A DNA stretch of 64,000 nt from Archilochus colubris (lineage: Eukaryota; Chordata; Aves; Apodiformes; Trochilidae): the NCBI GenBank assembly GCA_023079485.1, contig CM041083.1, positions 176,904,480 through 176,968,479 of the forward strand, given 5' to 3'. How positions within the stretch are numbered: position 1 is the first letter of the stretch; the number at the start of each line of letters is the position of its first letter. Below, piece after piece: positions 51,301-62,289 of the stretch. A model generated the notes under the pieces. The model did not search any database and was not told the origin of the DNA. It saw only the letters and a program-made list of their open reading frames with translations. The position numbers and the translations under genes were made by a program.

Positions 51301-53654
51301 AAATGCTGCAGTGTTTGCTCTCTAAACAACCAGTACTTGCCAGTGCAGATGTATTTCAGGACAGGACATGGATCTTTCTTCCCACCCTGTAGTGATGGTT
51401 AGTGTTAGCATGTCTAAAAGCAAACTAGGAAGGCTCTCCCTAGGTTTCCTTCAGTAACCAGAGACAGTAAAAAGAAACACAGCACAAACTCCTAATTGAA
51501 AAACATTGCAGTCGGTGAATTTGCCTTTATTACCAAGTCAGTTAAAAAAAAAATAAATAAAAAATCTCTGAAATATAAAAGCAAAAAGTATTTTTTTTAT
51601 AATTTCTCTAGAGACAACATTGCAAAAATGCTACTTCTAATGTGCCAGGTAAGGGGTTGACTATCACAATTTGCCTCCTCCTTTCCAAGGTGTAGATAGT
51701 GCTTGATTTAAGTGAGTACTTTATATGCATTTGGTCTCCTTTTATTTCTGCTCATCACTACTGGACTAGATTAAATTTTCTATCCTGCAAGGCTTGCATA
51801 GAGTCTCAGCACCTTCCTAGGTCTTCCACCTTTTTCCTCTCTCCCCAGAAACTTATTATTTTTCCTTTCAGAGAGAAAGAGGACAGCAGACAAAGCAGCA
51901 GCTTATATTTGCTTGCAACAACGCAGGTCTGTTTCTGAGAAGACCCAAGGATGCTGTGCCCTGAAGGATCATTATCAAGACTTCCAGCAGAGTAAGATTC
52001 CCTGTATATAAAACAGCACAGTAATTGCTCAAGTGACAGACAAAAATCAACCAGCTAACAGAATTTTACTAACACTAACAGAATTTTCTAATGCTTTTTC
52101 CTACTATTTGTTGCAAAAAAAGGGTCCTTTTTATTGTTGTAAATTAGTTGCTTGTATTTTACATGCTTAATAAACATCTTGTTCTATCAAAATAATTACA
52201 GGAGGAATTGAACCACCAAAATCATGAATACATTAGAAAAATTATTTAAATAGCTTGCTCTATATTTCAGCAAGAAGACAAAAGAAAAGAATGTCATGTA
52301 TCTGGAAGTTATTCAAGACTAAATAAAATATCATGTATCTAAGTCAGTACAATTCCTTGTATCTACAATGACAAATATTTCTTTTTAAAATCAAACATGG
52401 ATTTGAAAGTATCATATAAGCTTGGATCTTATGTAAACGCATTGTATTAATGCTATAATTAAACAGCACATATGAAGTTTTAGAGCCAAATGTAGCTAAA
52501 CAGACAAAAGCCTCTGATTAACTATTTCTTGCTGAAAGGCAAAGCCACCCCTCAAGACAGAAGTCTCTTCTGTGAAGAAATAAACATTGGAAAATACCTA
52601 ATTTCAGCTTATTTATTATTAAAGTCTATTAGCATCTTCCTCATGACTGTTCATTCAAACTGCTGAAACAGGCTAAGATACAAAATTGCAAACCCCACAT
52701 CCCTTTATAATTTATGAATATAAGTGAATAGGTGGAACTACTAGATCTAATGTCATGAAGAAAGAAGAATTCAGTTAACTGAGTCTTCAACTTCCTGCAC
52801 TATTTCTGAGGTTGTTTTAAATGCAAAGCTGATAAGGAAGAGCTGTAATCAGAACACCTAAAATTATAGTTATTTACCAACAGAAGCAGTTCTAAAATAC
52901 TAGGCTTTGATGGCTTTGATGCTCACTAAGAGAAGGGTGGCATCAAGCTCAGCAATGAGGATTTATTTAGGGGATTATTAGAGTATCTTAATGTCTGCCA
53001 AGCACCGAGCCTTCCTTTATGAAACATCACTGAAAAAGCACAAAGTAAAAGATACACCGGATGGCCTAATTTTAGAAAAGAACTCCTTATCAGACTCATA
53101 AAGACCTGGATATGTCCCTCCTCTAAATGTCTCCAGAAATAGCACTTGCAGCAAAAATACCAAATCACTAAATCATTATATTCACATTGGCTCTAATAGA
53201 TTAAATCACATGACTGAATGCAAATCTGTTTTTATTTCAAAATCATCAATATCTGGGGCAAAAGTAAAGACCCATTACAAATGCTTGTGGTTTCTGTCTA
53301 GGCTTGCAGTCAGACTTTGCTTTGACAAATAATTGTAAGTACCAATTTGATTTTTAGAAGCAAGAAAAACTGTTCTATGGCCTTTTTCAAATCTCTGGTG
53401 AGAAAAGGAAAGAAAACAAGCTAAAACACCGAAAACTAGGACCAAAAAAATAACCATGGATTTTGATGCAAGTCTGAAAAACAGGCTTTGGCAGCAGCAA
53501 TACTGGAGAAGAGTGAATTTGGTTATATGTCTGACCTGTACACAAAAATTAACAGTAACCTTTCCTCCACAGACACTAGCAGCCTCTTATTTCAGCACTA
53601 TTATTCTATAAGGCTAAAAGCAACATGCTATTTACGGAGGGAAATTACATGGTA

Positions 53655-53690
53655 AAATATATTTTAAATATATATATATTTATATATTAG
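53655..53690. repeat. AT-rich microsatellite
   Basis: AAATATATATATATTTATATAT, low complexity. Confidence 0.8.
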
Positions 53691-54100
53691 TTTTTTAGAT
53701 GCAGTTTTCCTGTCTTTGAAGTCTGCTGTCATCATCATGCAAATTACCACTTCATTTGATCTAGAAGTATTTTATTTCTGTATCCTTTAATTGGAGAAGT
53801 TAGTATGGATGCCACTTACTGAAAGCCATTTGAAACATTTAAAATTACAGTCCTGTTGTCTGAAAGGAATCCATAGTTATGTCATAGATTAAGTTTAAAT
53901 AGTCAGGTTGTTGATGGAAAATAAAAAAAAAAACAACAAAACATCAAAGAGCACATAAGAGTGCCTTCTATTAGGGAGAAAAAAAATAATAAAAAAAAGC
54001 CACTTGATACTTGCAACGAGCAATAATTACCATGAGATTTTGTAGTATAAGGTCCTGAAAACCAAGACTTTAGCACCATCACTTTAATGTAACTGGCCTA

Positions 54101-54203
54101 ATAAAAACAAATAAAACCCCAAAAAACAAACAAACAAAAAAAACCCCACAAAAAACAAAACAAAGAGAAATTAAAACAAAAACAATCTCCAAACCAAACT
54201 CTT
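54101..54203 (+). repeat. A/C-rich low-complexity tract
   Basis: About 100 bp of AAAC, CCCC and AAAA words almost without G or T, similar to 4175-4300. Confidence 0.88.
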
Positions 54204-56463
54204 ATTTCTTAGCTTAATTTACATTTTTCCCCCCGTGAAGCTGACTTTCCTGTCTATGGGAAAAAAGTGAGACTGTTTTCAACTAACATGACTCTTCTGG
54301 AAAAATTCCATCTGCCTCAGAAGAAGATTATTCCATACCTGGTTCAGCCTGTGTCAACCATGTATCCCACCATTTCTCTGAGAAAAGACAAATCACAAGC
54401 CCCTTCTGCTTCTGAAGTCCTTCTGGTAACAACACCATTTCACTGTGACTGATTGACAAACTGAAGAATGTACTATATGTACAGTATGTATAGTACACAT
54501 AGTATAAGAGTATATATACATTTATTTGGATACACACACATAGGTATTTTCAAAGCAAATTCTAGAATTACTACTAGGTCAGAGCAAAGGAGATGTAAAT
54601 ATTTAAGAGAAGGGATCAGAAAAGAACTTTCAAGCATGATTAACCTCAGTAAACTTCCCTTTCTCTTTCTACCACGAGTGAAGGAGTTTATTGCTGCAAA
54701 CAGTGTTAGTGTTGAAGCAGACTGTTCTCTTTGGCAGCTCTCACCAGAACATCCATGACAGAATGAACAATACTCAGAATACCTTCCTACTATTGAGAAA
54801 GATTTGGTTAAGAAAAGATGTGTCATAGCATTCAAGAACTCCAGGATCACACAGATCTAGATGTTATGCAAGACCCTTATAAAAACAGAAACTCTGGAAC
54901 AGCAATGGAAAAAGAGCTCTACTGTAACCAGACTGAAATTTGCATGGAGAAGAAATCTGCTAATCAAGTATGTTCTAGTTCCGTATATAAAATAGGGATT
55001 AACCTATTTTCCTCTGTGCACCATCTGGATGCTAGACAAATGAAAAAGTCTCTTTTCACCTGCTAGAAAATTTAGACACTTAATCACATTGTGCTAAGAT
55101 CTGCATTAGATATGCTGAATTTCATACCCCACTGTATTAAAACTCACAGCTATTCCTGAACATTTCATATTCCTGGATATGAACTTAAATTCCCTGCTTG
55201 CTTCAAGATGTTAAAACCTTACAAAATACATTCATTGTTTTTATTGAAGAAACAAATACAGAGATAAAGAATCAAGGGACAATGTTATCTTACAGATCTT
55301 TTCTAGTAATTTCAGGTTGTAGCTAATATGAAACTTCGTAAGATTAATGGCCTAAATCAAGATGTACATTTTAAGAGAATACAAGGTTTTTATAAAATAA
55401 TGTTTTAAAATAATCACACCAAAGACTCCTGCTAGTTTTGCAGAATAATTTAGCCTGATCTGTAAGTGCCAGCAAAGAATTTAAAAGCAGTACTCTATTT
55501 TAGCACACAGATTGCCACAAAAATAGCTGTTCATTTGGGACATTTTGTGATGATTAGTATTTCTTTTTCACCTCTCTTCCACATGAAACACACCAACCAG
55601 CAAACTGCCTCCCTTTCAAAGGGAATGTTACCATGGATGAGCTCACTGTCAATGAAAAATAGCAGATATCCATAACAGACATCACACCTACCTCTGCTGA
55701 AATGTTTGAGGTGAACTACACAGCCCGTGTGAGCAATTACAACATCTTTTGTTCTGAATTTGGAATTCAAGAACTGTCCCAGCAGCATTTATGTTTCAAT
55801 TACTGTCCATTTTACACAAGAAAAATGCAAGTGGTACAGCAAAATGGAGTCTCTTTGCTGGCCATGATTGGAAAGATCCTCTTTCAGAATCCCTTGACTT
55901 TTAAATATGTTACTCAGGTGCTAAATGTTTTACACAATTTTTCCAATATTTGTTTAGAAAGAATCTGTATCAGCCAAAAGCCTATCACAGTTTACAAGTA
56001 TATGATGCACAGAGTTGCGGTTGATAAAAGACCAGATTAAACTGTTCTAAGCTACTGTTTTATCAGACTGCTGCTGAGCTTATTACCTATGTTAAGACAA
56101 AGGTAGTTCCTAGATGTGTCTCCTGAGCTGTGTTCATTAAAAGAAATTATGCCCCATCTTCATATTGTCATTAACTGAGGTTATAAATTATGAAATCCTT
56201 CAGTAAGCTAGCTACATATCCATTGAGGCATTGATAAATGCAATAATGAATCAAGCACAAGATCTGGATGAAAGCAATGTAAATACCCATGCAGTTCCTT
56301 GTAGAGGAAACTGGAGTTTGACAAGACATGAACATCGATCTGGTAGCGATAACAGAGACTCTGTCCAAAGGAGTAAATGAAAGGCCTAACCTGGAACAAA
56401 TATCATCTTGACTGAGTAGAGCTTAACAGATGCCTCTTTTGAGCCTTCTCTGAAAACAAGAGA

Positions 56464-57001
56464 TGACGCTGGTGAGGCCACACTTCGAGTCCTGTGTCCA
56501 GTTCTGGGCCCCTCAGTTCAGGAAGGAGATTGAGGTCCTGGAGCAGGTCCAAAGGAGGGCAACCAGGCTGGTGAAAGGACTCGAGCACAGACCCTATGAG
56601 GAGAGGCTGAGGGAGCTGGGGGTGTTCAGCCTGGAGAAGAGGAGGCTCAGAGGAGACCTCATCACTCTCTACAACTCCCTGAAAGGAGGGGGTAACCAGG
56701 GGGGGGTTGGTCTCTTTTCCCAGGCAACTATTAGCAAGACAAGAGGGCATGGTCTTACGTTGTGCCAGGGGAGGTTTAGGTTAGATATTAGAAAGAATTT
56801 CTTTACCAAGAGGGTGATCAGACATTGGAATGGGCTGCCCAGGGAAGTAGTGGATTCTCCATCCCTGGAGATATTTAAAAAGAGACTGGATGTGGCACTC
56901 AGTGCCATGGTCTGGTAACTGCAGTGGTAATGGATCAAGGGTTGGACTTGATGATCTCTGAGGTCCCTTCCAACCCAGCCAATTCTATGATTCTATGATT
57001 C
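56464..57001 (+). mobile_element. Young CR1 LINE 3' fragment, about 540 bp
   Basis: Nearly consensus CR1 3' end, from CGCTGGTGAGGCCACACTTC to the tail of two and a half ATTCTATG units. It carries the same 3' sequence as the copy at 25868-26175, so belongs to the same late subfamily. The 5' truncation is simple. It lies antisense to NBEA. Confidence 0.95.
56466..56918 (+). pseudogene. CR1 ORF2 C-terminal fragment, frame intact
   Basis: About 150 codons of the extreme C-terminus of the CR1 reverse-transcriptase ORF, with no stop until the natural end: [17 protein letters not shown] at the start, [18 protein letters not shown] in the middle, [20 protein letters not shown] near the end. It lacks endonuclease and RT catalytic parts and a promoter, so it is dead by truncation although undamaged in frame. 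The start ATG of the frame is accidental. Confidence 0.92.
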
Positions 57002-58039
57002 AAGCAGTAATTGAGTACCCAGACGAAGAAAATACAGCCTTCCCTGACCAGAAGCACTGTTTCTATATGAAAGATGATGAAATGCCTTCAAAGGGGGCAG
57101 AGGGAATAATGTTACACATTGAACAATACAGTGAAGTGTGTTGAATCGTGAGCATGCCCTTCTTCTCTCATTAAGGGAAAAATTATGTTCAACTGAGAAA
57201 AAAATTCATATGGTAACTACTTTATTACTCATAGAATTTAACAGTTCTGCCTGGGAGTCACTTGAAAATAGTGCTGGTAAAGTGATGGATGCCTAGAATG
57301 AAATTATGGAAATTTGATCTCACGTTTTACCATATTTTCACTAGGCATCTCCAAATAATCTTTTAGAAGTAAGTGCTAAACTTCTGCTAATTTCAAGTAT
57401 GCACTGTTTTGGGTCTATCAGGTAATATTTTAAAATATTACAGTATTAACTTGGCTTTAGCTCATGGGGTCTTGTCTCTAAGTGAATGACACACAAGATA
57501 AAGAAGCTATGCAATAGCAAAAAATAAAAACATCCACAATTCAATACAGTAAAAAGGCATAAGGATGAAATGAAACCTTAACTAGTAAAAATTTCTAGAG
57601 TGTTTAGCAGATTCAGTTCATTTTAGATTAACATACTGATTATCTGAACATGAGTGGTTAAACTGCCTAATCTAGAGTGCATGCAACCCATGTCAGATTT
57701 TTATTTTTTTGTTTTCTTTTAACCACATCTCTCTTGCAGCTCTTTCAAAAAGGCAGGAAATAAACTGTGTTTTATGTTTTAAAGACAGCACCAATAAATT
57801 AATCAATATTCAAGAGAAACTCAAGGATGTCCCTGCTTTGGTGTGAGTCATCCAAGGACTGCAGCCTCCCAGTGCTATCTCTGCTCTGGCCACCCACAGG
57901 TCACAACTGCCTCAGGCATGTACACAGTGGAGTACAAATAGTTAGACATATTCTAAAGACAAAGTTTACATTTCTCTTATCTATCAAAACTGGAATGTTT
58001 AAGAGAGATACACACCTCAAAATATGAAACCCACTTTGT

Positions 58040-58235
58040 ATTCAGATCCCCCTCCCTGCCCTCCAGCTCGGGGGGTTGGGTACCTGGAAAGCAACTGCTC
58101 TTACTATGAAAGACTGAGGCAAAGAGGGCATTAAGTATCTTAAGACCTTTCTTCATCTTTTGTCACTATGTTAACCTCCACATCCAAAAAAGGGTGGATA
58201 TTCTCCTTAGCCCTGCTTTTGTTGCTAAATATATT
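58040..58235 (-). mobile_element. CR1 LINE internal (5' ORF2) fragment
   Basis: Plus strand matches antisense CR1 text from upstream of the RT core: GACTGAGGCAAAGAGGGCATT, TCTTCATCTTTTGTCACTATG, TTCTCCTTAGCCCTGCTTTTG. This region is rarely kept in CR1 copies. The 3' portion is absent, so it is a broken remnant. Confidence 0.7.
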
Positions 58236-58404
58236 GTTACAGTGTGCATGGACCAGGATAACTTTTGGTATTAGGACCTAAAGAGACTGAGTCTTAAGAC
58301 CCTGAGGGATCCAAAAGGAGCAGAACACAGAGGGGTCAATATTCCCTTCCATTTGTAGCCCATCCTCTATAAAGGTCTCGATCCCTGGGGTCAAGATTGT
58401 GGTT

Positions 58405-58470
58405 TTTATGTATTAGTATACATAAAATTAGTACATTAGTACATTAGTATACATTAGTATAGAGTTGTAT
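58405..58470. repeat. Short tandem repeat, ACATTAGT-type
   Basis: Four or more imperfect ACATTAGT/ATACATTAGT units. It is followed about 1.1 kb later (59562-59600) by a similar small array of TCTATAAG units. Confidence 0.7.
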
Positions 58471-58805
58471 ATTCGTTCTTCATCGTATGAATTACTGCCC
58501 TTCTCCCATTTTAGCATACCTGTTCCAAATTAGATTTCCAACTTTTAAGTCTCTCATCCCTTGGAAGCTGGAGGGGGAGAAAGAGAACAATTCTGTCCTC
58601 TGGTTTTTTGTCTGCCTAGACTACTAAAATGTGACAAAGTTACAAATAGATCATGACAATTAAGTCAAATTAACTGCTTCAGAAATTATCAGGAAGTACA
58701 AAAATACATCTTTTGCTTTTTGGGTTGTCTGAGGGTGTTTGTTTCAGGCAGGAGTGAGATAATCTTTACTTTGCAAGTTAACCAATTTTTATTCACCTTT
58801 TGTGA

Positions 58806-59398
58806 TATACTGGTTTTAGCTATGGCAGAACTAATTTTCTTCATAGTGGATGGAACAGAGCTATGATTTAGATCTCTGATCAACAGTGCTGGTAACACAG
58901 GGATGATTTAGCTGTTGCTGAGCAGTGCTTGTTCAGCCACACAGCTTTTTCTTCTTGTGCTATCCCATCAGCAATGCAGGCTGGGGACACATAAGAAGTT
59001 GGGACAGGACCCAGCCAGGACAGATGAGTCCAACTGATCAAAGGCATATCCTAGACCATATGATAACACACTCAGCAATAAAAGCTGGTGGGAAGGAGAG
59101 GGAAGGGAGGGATACATTCAGAGTTATAGTGTTTGTCTTCCTGAGTAATCCTTAGGCATTATGAAGCTCCATTTTCCTCAAAACATCTTATCATCTGCTG
59201 GCTGATGGGAAGTGGTGAATTTCTTATTCTGCTTCACTTGTGCACATGGCTTTTGCTTTACATATTAAACTGTCTTTATCTCAATCCATGAGTTTTTTTC
59301 CCTTTTACCCTTCTGATTCTCTTCCCACCTCACCAAAGAGGTGCAAGCAAGCAGCTGTGAGTGGCTGAGCTGCTTACTGGAGTAGACCCACTATAACA
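58806..59398 (+). mobile_element. ERVL-like solo LTR, about 590 bp
   Basis: Avian LTR landmarks in order: TACTGGTTTTAGC, GAACTAATTTTCTTCATAG, TGCTGAGCAGTGCTTGTTC, AGCCAGGACAGATGAGTCC, CTCAGCAATAAAAGCTGGTG (TATA/ATAAA-like region near 59075), GTTTGTCTTCCTGAGTAATCC, TTTGCTTTACATATTAAACTG, CCTTCTGATTCTCTTCCC and an end near CACTATAACA. No internal coding sequence lies on either side. No clear 5-bp duplication was found, so limits are approximate by a few bases. Confidence 0.85.
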
Positions 59399-61013
59399 AA
59401 TACTGATGTTTTCAGTAACAAATTCCCCTGTGTAAGCAGGGCTTCTCTTCACTGGGAGATTCTCACTGCTCACTCTTAGTATTTTGCAACAGAAGTGTTA
59501 CTTATTTTCTACATGAAGCATGTTTTAGGTAAACCACAGGGCACTTTTCAATCATCTAGTCAAAATCTACAAGTCTATAAGTCTATAAATCTATAAATTA
59601 CCTATTTACAAATATAAAGTAACTTTCAAATAATTGCAGCATTTCTTGTGGTACAAAATCAATCTCAGAAACCTTGTATCTTTTACCAGTAGCCTACTTG
59701 CAATTTTCTTGAATTTGTTTTTTGACAAGACCCAAACTTAACATACGGGTTTGTGCCACAGAAGGTGGGAAGCACTGTGAAGTGTTTATGGGGAAGTACC
59801 AAATGGCTGAAACCCAGGAAAACCCAGTCCATACTTTAGTATTGCTCCTAGCACCACTTCATAACACTAAACTGATCTGTGTCTTCAGAAGAATCTCAGA
59901 TCCAGGTAATGAATGAAGTCCAACCTAAGCAGGTGACACTTTGCCCTTGCATGGCTAAATGACAACAGAAGAGTCTGTCTGGGAACAGTCTTCAGTACCC
60001 AGAAAACAAATGCTATAAACATATCATACCTCCCTTTTCAGTTCCCACACTGCTTTTTCAAAATATCACAATCAAAATTAAAGATTTAGTATTTATCTTA
60101 ATGATATCCTTTTCCTTTTTATTTTTAAAGGATCTTGTACAATTTTGTGCTTACAGTTGCAGCTGATGACTTACTTTTAAACATAAAAATGAAGTATTTC
60201 CCTTACTGCATCACAGACAGACTTCTGAAGGTGTCAGTTTACAACTAATGAACGTCATCAGAACCAAGGACTGTCAAAAATCATCCCAGTTTTCACCCCA
60301 AAGCATGCCTCTGACTTTATTGTTTAACAGCCAAATTGTTTCTCAGCGAGCCCAAAACAACCCTGGCATCACACAGATTTGTCTCCTTGGAAAGCTAACG
60401 AGCCATGGTGCAGAATTTCCTCCAATGGTCCAGGTACAGTTAAGTTCTGATTCCCATTAAGGTCAATAATAGTTCATCAGCCAGTCTGGTTATCCTGCTC
60501 TAATTTGAAACAGTTCAGATAGAGTAGGGAGAATAATATTTATAAATAGGCTGGTTTACATCATTAGATAGGCTTTAAAGTAAGTACAGCTTCAAGGCTT
60601 ATATTCTGCTCCACAGCAAAGCTGGTAGCAAACCTGTATTTCTGGCAGCTTTCCATCAATTTCTCAAATCTGATACAAAGAGCTGAGGAAATAAAGAAGC
60701 ACTGGGCACTCAGAAGTGCTTAGAAGTGTAGTGCTGGTATAGCAGAACAGGAATGAAAGCAAACAGACCACATCAACATGTAGCTGTATGACAAAAGGAA
60801 TATTTTAAGGTCAGATCATCAGTGTCAGCAGGACTACAGGAGAACCATACATTAATACTGCTATCACAGGAAGGGAAGTACCAAAAATAATATTTCTTTT
60901 TTCCCTCTCACTTCTCATTTATGAGAAAAGTTTAATTAGAATTTTAACTAGAGCCTGAGGCCGGAATAAGAATTCTAAACAAGTTCATAAGAACTGCTAT
61001 ACTAGGTCAGACA

Positions 61014-61104
61014 GAAAAAAAAAAAAAAAAAAAAAGAAAAAGAAAAAGAAGAAAAAAACAAAAAACCCACAAAAACACACACACACACACACAAAAAAAA
61101 CCCT
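61014..61104 (+). repeat. A-rich to (AC)n tract
   Basis: About 22 A, then AAAAG units, then A/C words, then (AC)n of about ten units, then eight A and CCC. It sits inside the old LINE text between AGGTCAGAC and CTATCTAG. Confidence 0.9.
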
Positions 61105-61637
61105 ATCTAGAAAAATGCCTGTTCATTAGCAGTAGGAATGAAAGATCTCATGAAAAAAAATACAAGGATAGGTTAAGCACATACATCACTTTGTCTAGCT
61201 TCCCTCTCTATAACCTCCAGTGTTTTCTTCAGACTTCTTAAGCTAGTGAGAATATACTTGTATGTGACATCTTCTGCTGCAAAATAATTTTATTCTGTTT
61301 TGAATGCTCTGACACCTCATTATGAATTTCTCTTCTGAATAATTTACAAACATATTAAGAGCAGAGGCCTGAGTTCAGATCCTTACAGGATTCCATCGGT
61401 GACCTCCCTTCAGTATGAAAATGGGGCATTTATTTTTGGCCTTTCCACTGTACATCTTAACCAGTTTCTACACATGTAAAATCTCTCATTATAGCATGCC
61501 TGCTCACAGTCTTTTAAGAGCTCTTGGTGAAAAATCTTGCCAAAAACTTTGGGTTCTATCAATTGCTCATACACATACTTACATTCTTTAAAACATGCTG
61601 AAACTTTCCTCATGTTCATCCACATGCTCTCTAATTC

Positions 61638-61643
61638 TGTTCT
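61638..61643 (+). repeat. Target-site duplication, left copy (TGTTCT)
   Basis: TGTTCT directly before the TG terminus at 61644; the identical hexamer follows the CA terminus at 62162-62167. Six base pairs is the usual duplication for ERV class II (ERVK-like) integrases. Confidence 0.85.
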
Positions 61644-62161
61644 TGTAGAGAAACAAGATAAACCAGGTGCCTCGAGTTGCCAAAGAGTGGGTGTGAGTCC
61701 ACCTGTGCCTGGTTAGGGCAGGCCCCCTATTACCAGGGGGCCAATAAAGGTGAAACTCACGCCCACAGACTAGCTCACTCTTGGGTTAGACGAGAGAGAC
61801 TGGTAGCTCTCTGAGCACTGTATTACCTTCATTGCGCCACTAGGGCTCATTGCCTCTAGGGTGAGGCTCTCTGTGGAGTCTCAAACCCGGTGCCTTCGGC
61901 ATTGCAGTACTGGGTCTTAACCAGCTGCGCCACGAGAGCCTCACCTTAGAGGCGATGAGCCCTAGTGGCGCAATGAAGGTAATACAGTGCTCAGAGAGCT
62001 ACCAGTCTCTCTCGTCTAACCCAAGAGTGAGCTAGTCTGTGGGCGTGAGTTTCACCTTTATTGGCCCCCTGGTAATAGGGGGCCTGCCCTAACCAGGCAC
62101 AGGTGGACTCACACCCACTCTTTGGCAACTCGAGGCACCTGGTTTGTCTTGTTTCTCTACA
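61644..62161. mobile_element. 518-bp palindromic (foldback) element with LTR-like termini
   Basis: Arms are 61644-61871 and 61934-62161, each 228 bp, in perfect register (mirror sum 123805) with only three mismatched pairs: 61659/62146, 61851/61954 and 61859/61946. The loop is 61872-61933. The termini are TGTAGAGAAACAAGA and its complement. An exact TGTTCT duplication flanks the element. Each arm has AATAAA inside CCAATAAAGG (61743-61748; 62057-62062 in complement) and a small internal inverted repeat, CCCCCTATTACCAGGGGG. There is no open frame of note. Read on the minus strand, 62161 to 61872 is a 290-nt unit starting TGTAGAG and ending CTCCACA, like an LTR; the remaining 228 bp are an inverted copy of its first part. 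I know no named family matching it. A MITE-like foldback element is the alternative. Confidence 0.9.
61866..61939 (-). other. tRNA-like segment at the palindrome apex
   Basis: On the minus strand: GCTCTCG, then TGGCGCAGCTGG (fits the pol III A box TRGCNNARYNGG), a loop-like CTGCAAT, then GGTTTGAGACTCC (fits the B box roughly), then GAGAGC, which pairs with GCTCTC as an acceptor-like stem. The A-to-B spacing is about that of a class I tRNA, but the D and anticodon stems do not pair well. It may be a tRNA-derived SINE piece, or chance within an LTR end. Not a working tRNA gene. Confidence 0.35.
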
Positions 62162-62167
62162 TGTTCT
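62162..62167 (+). repeat. Target-site duplication, right copy (TGTTCT)
   Basis: Exact repeat of 61638-61643, directly after the CA terminus at 62161. Confidence 0.85.
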
Positions 62168-62250
62168 CAGTTGTGATCCCTACCTGCCTACCAGTATACC
62201 TATCAGATGTACTGGCCTAAACATTCCCTCATTTCCTCAGAACCATTTTC
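62168..62250 (-). mobile_element. Very old CR1/L3-like LINE fragment, part 2
   Basis: The antisense LINE text that stopped at 61643 resumes here (CCTACCTGCCTACCAGTATA, TGTACTGGCCTAAACATTCC), matching the segment that should follow. It fades by about 62250. Confidence 0.55.
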
Positions 62251-62289
62251 ATTATTACATACTACAATTCCACTTTTTCATACTTGAAT

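Larger units (their letters stand above)
60980..61643 (-). mobile_element. Very old CR1/L3-like LINE fragment, part 1
   Basis: Plus strand follows the antisense text of an amniote LINE: ATAAGAACTGCTATACTAGG, CATTATGAATTTC, CAGATCCTTACAGGATTCC, GACCTCCCTTCAGTATGAAAA, TTTATTTTTGGCC, TTAACCAGTTTCTACAC, GTTCATCCACATGCTCTCTAA. An A/C-rich tract interrupts it at 61014-61104, and the palindromic element interrupts it at 61643. Low identity; family recalled from memory. Confidence 0.65.

Noticed and set aside
61872..61890. Retroviral primer-binding site starting TGGAGTCTC
   Set aside because: An 18-nt complement to a tRNA 3' end should include an acceptor stem between the T arm and CCA; here the T-arm-like text would run directly into CCA, so no real tRNA fits.
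61644..62161. Palindrome as a pure assembly artefact
   Set aside because: Kept as a possibility to test, but an exact 6-bp duplication, TG...CA ends and LINE text that continues on both sides argue for a real insertion.
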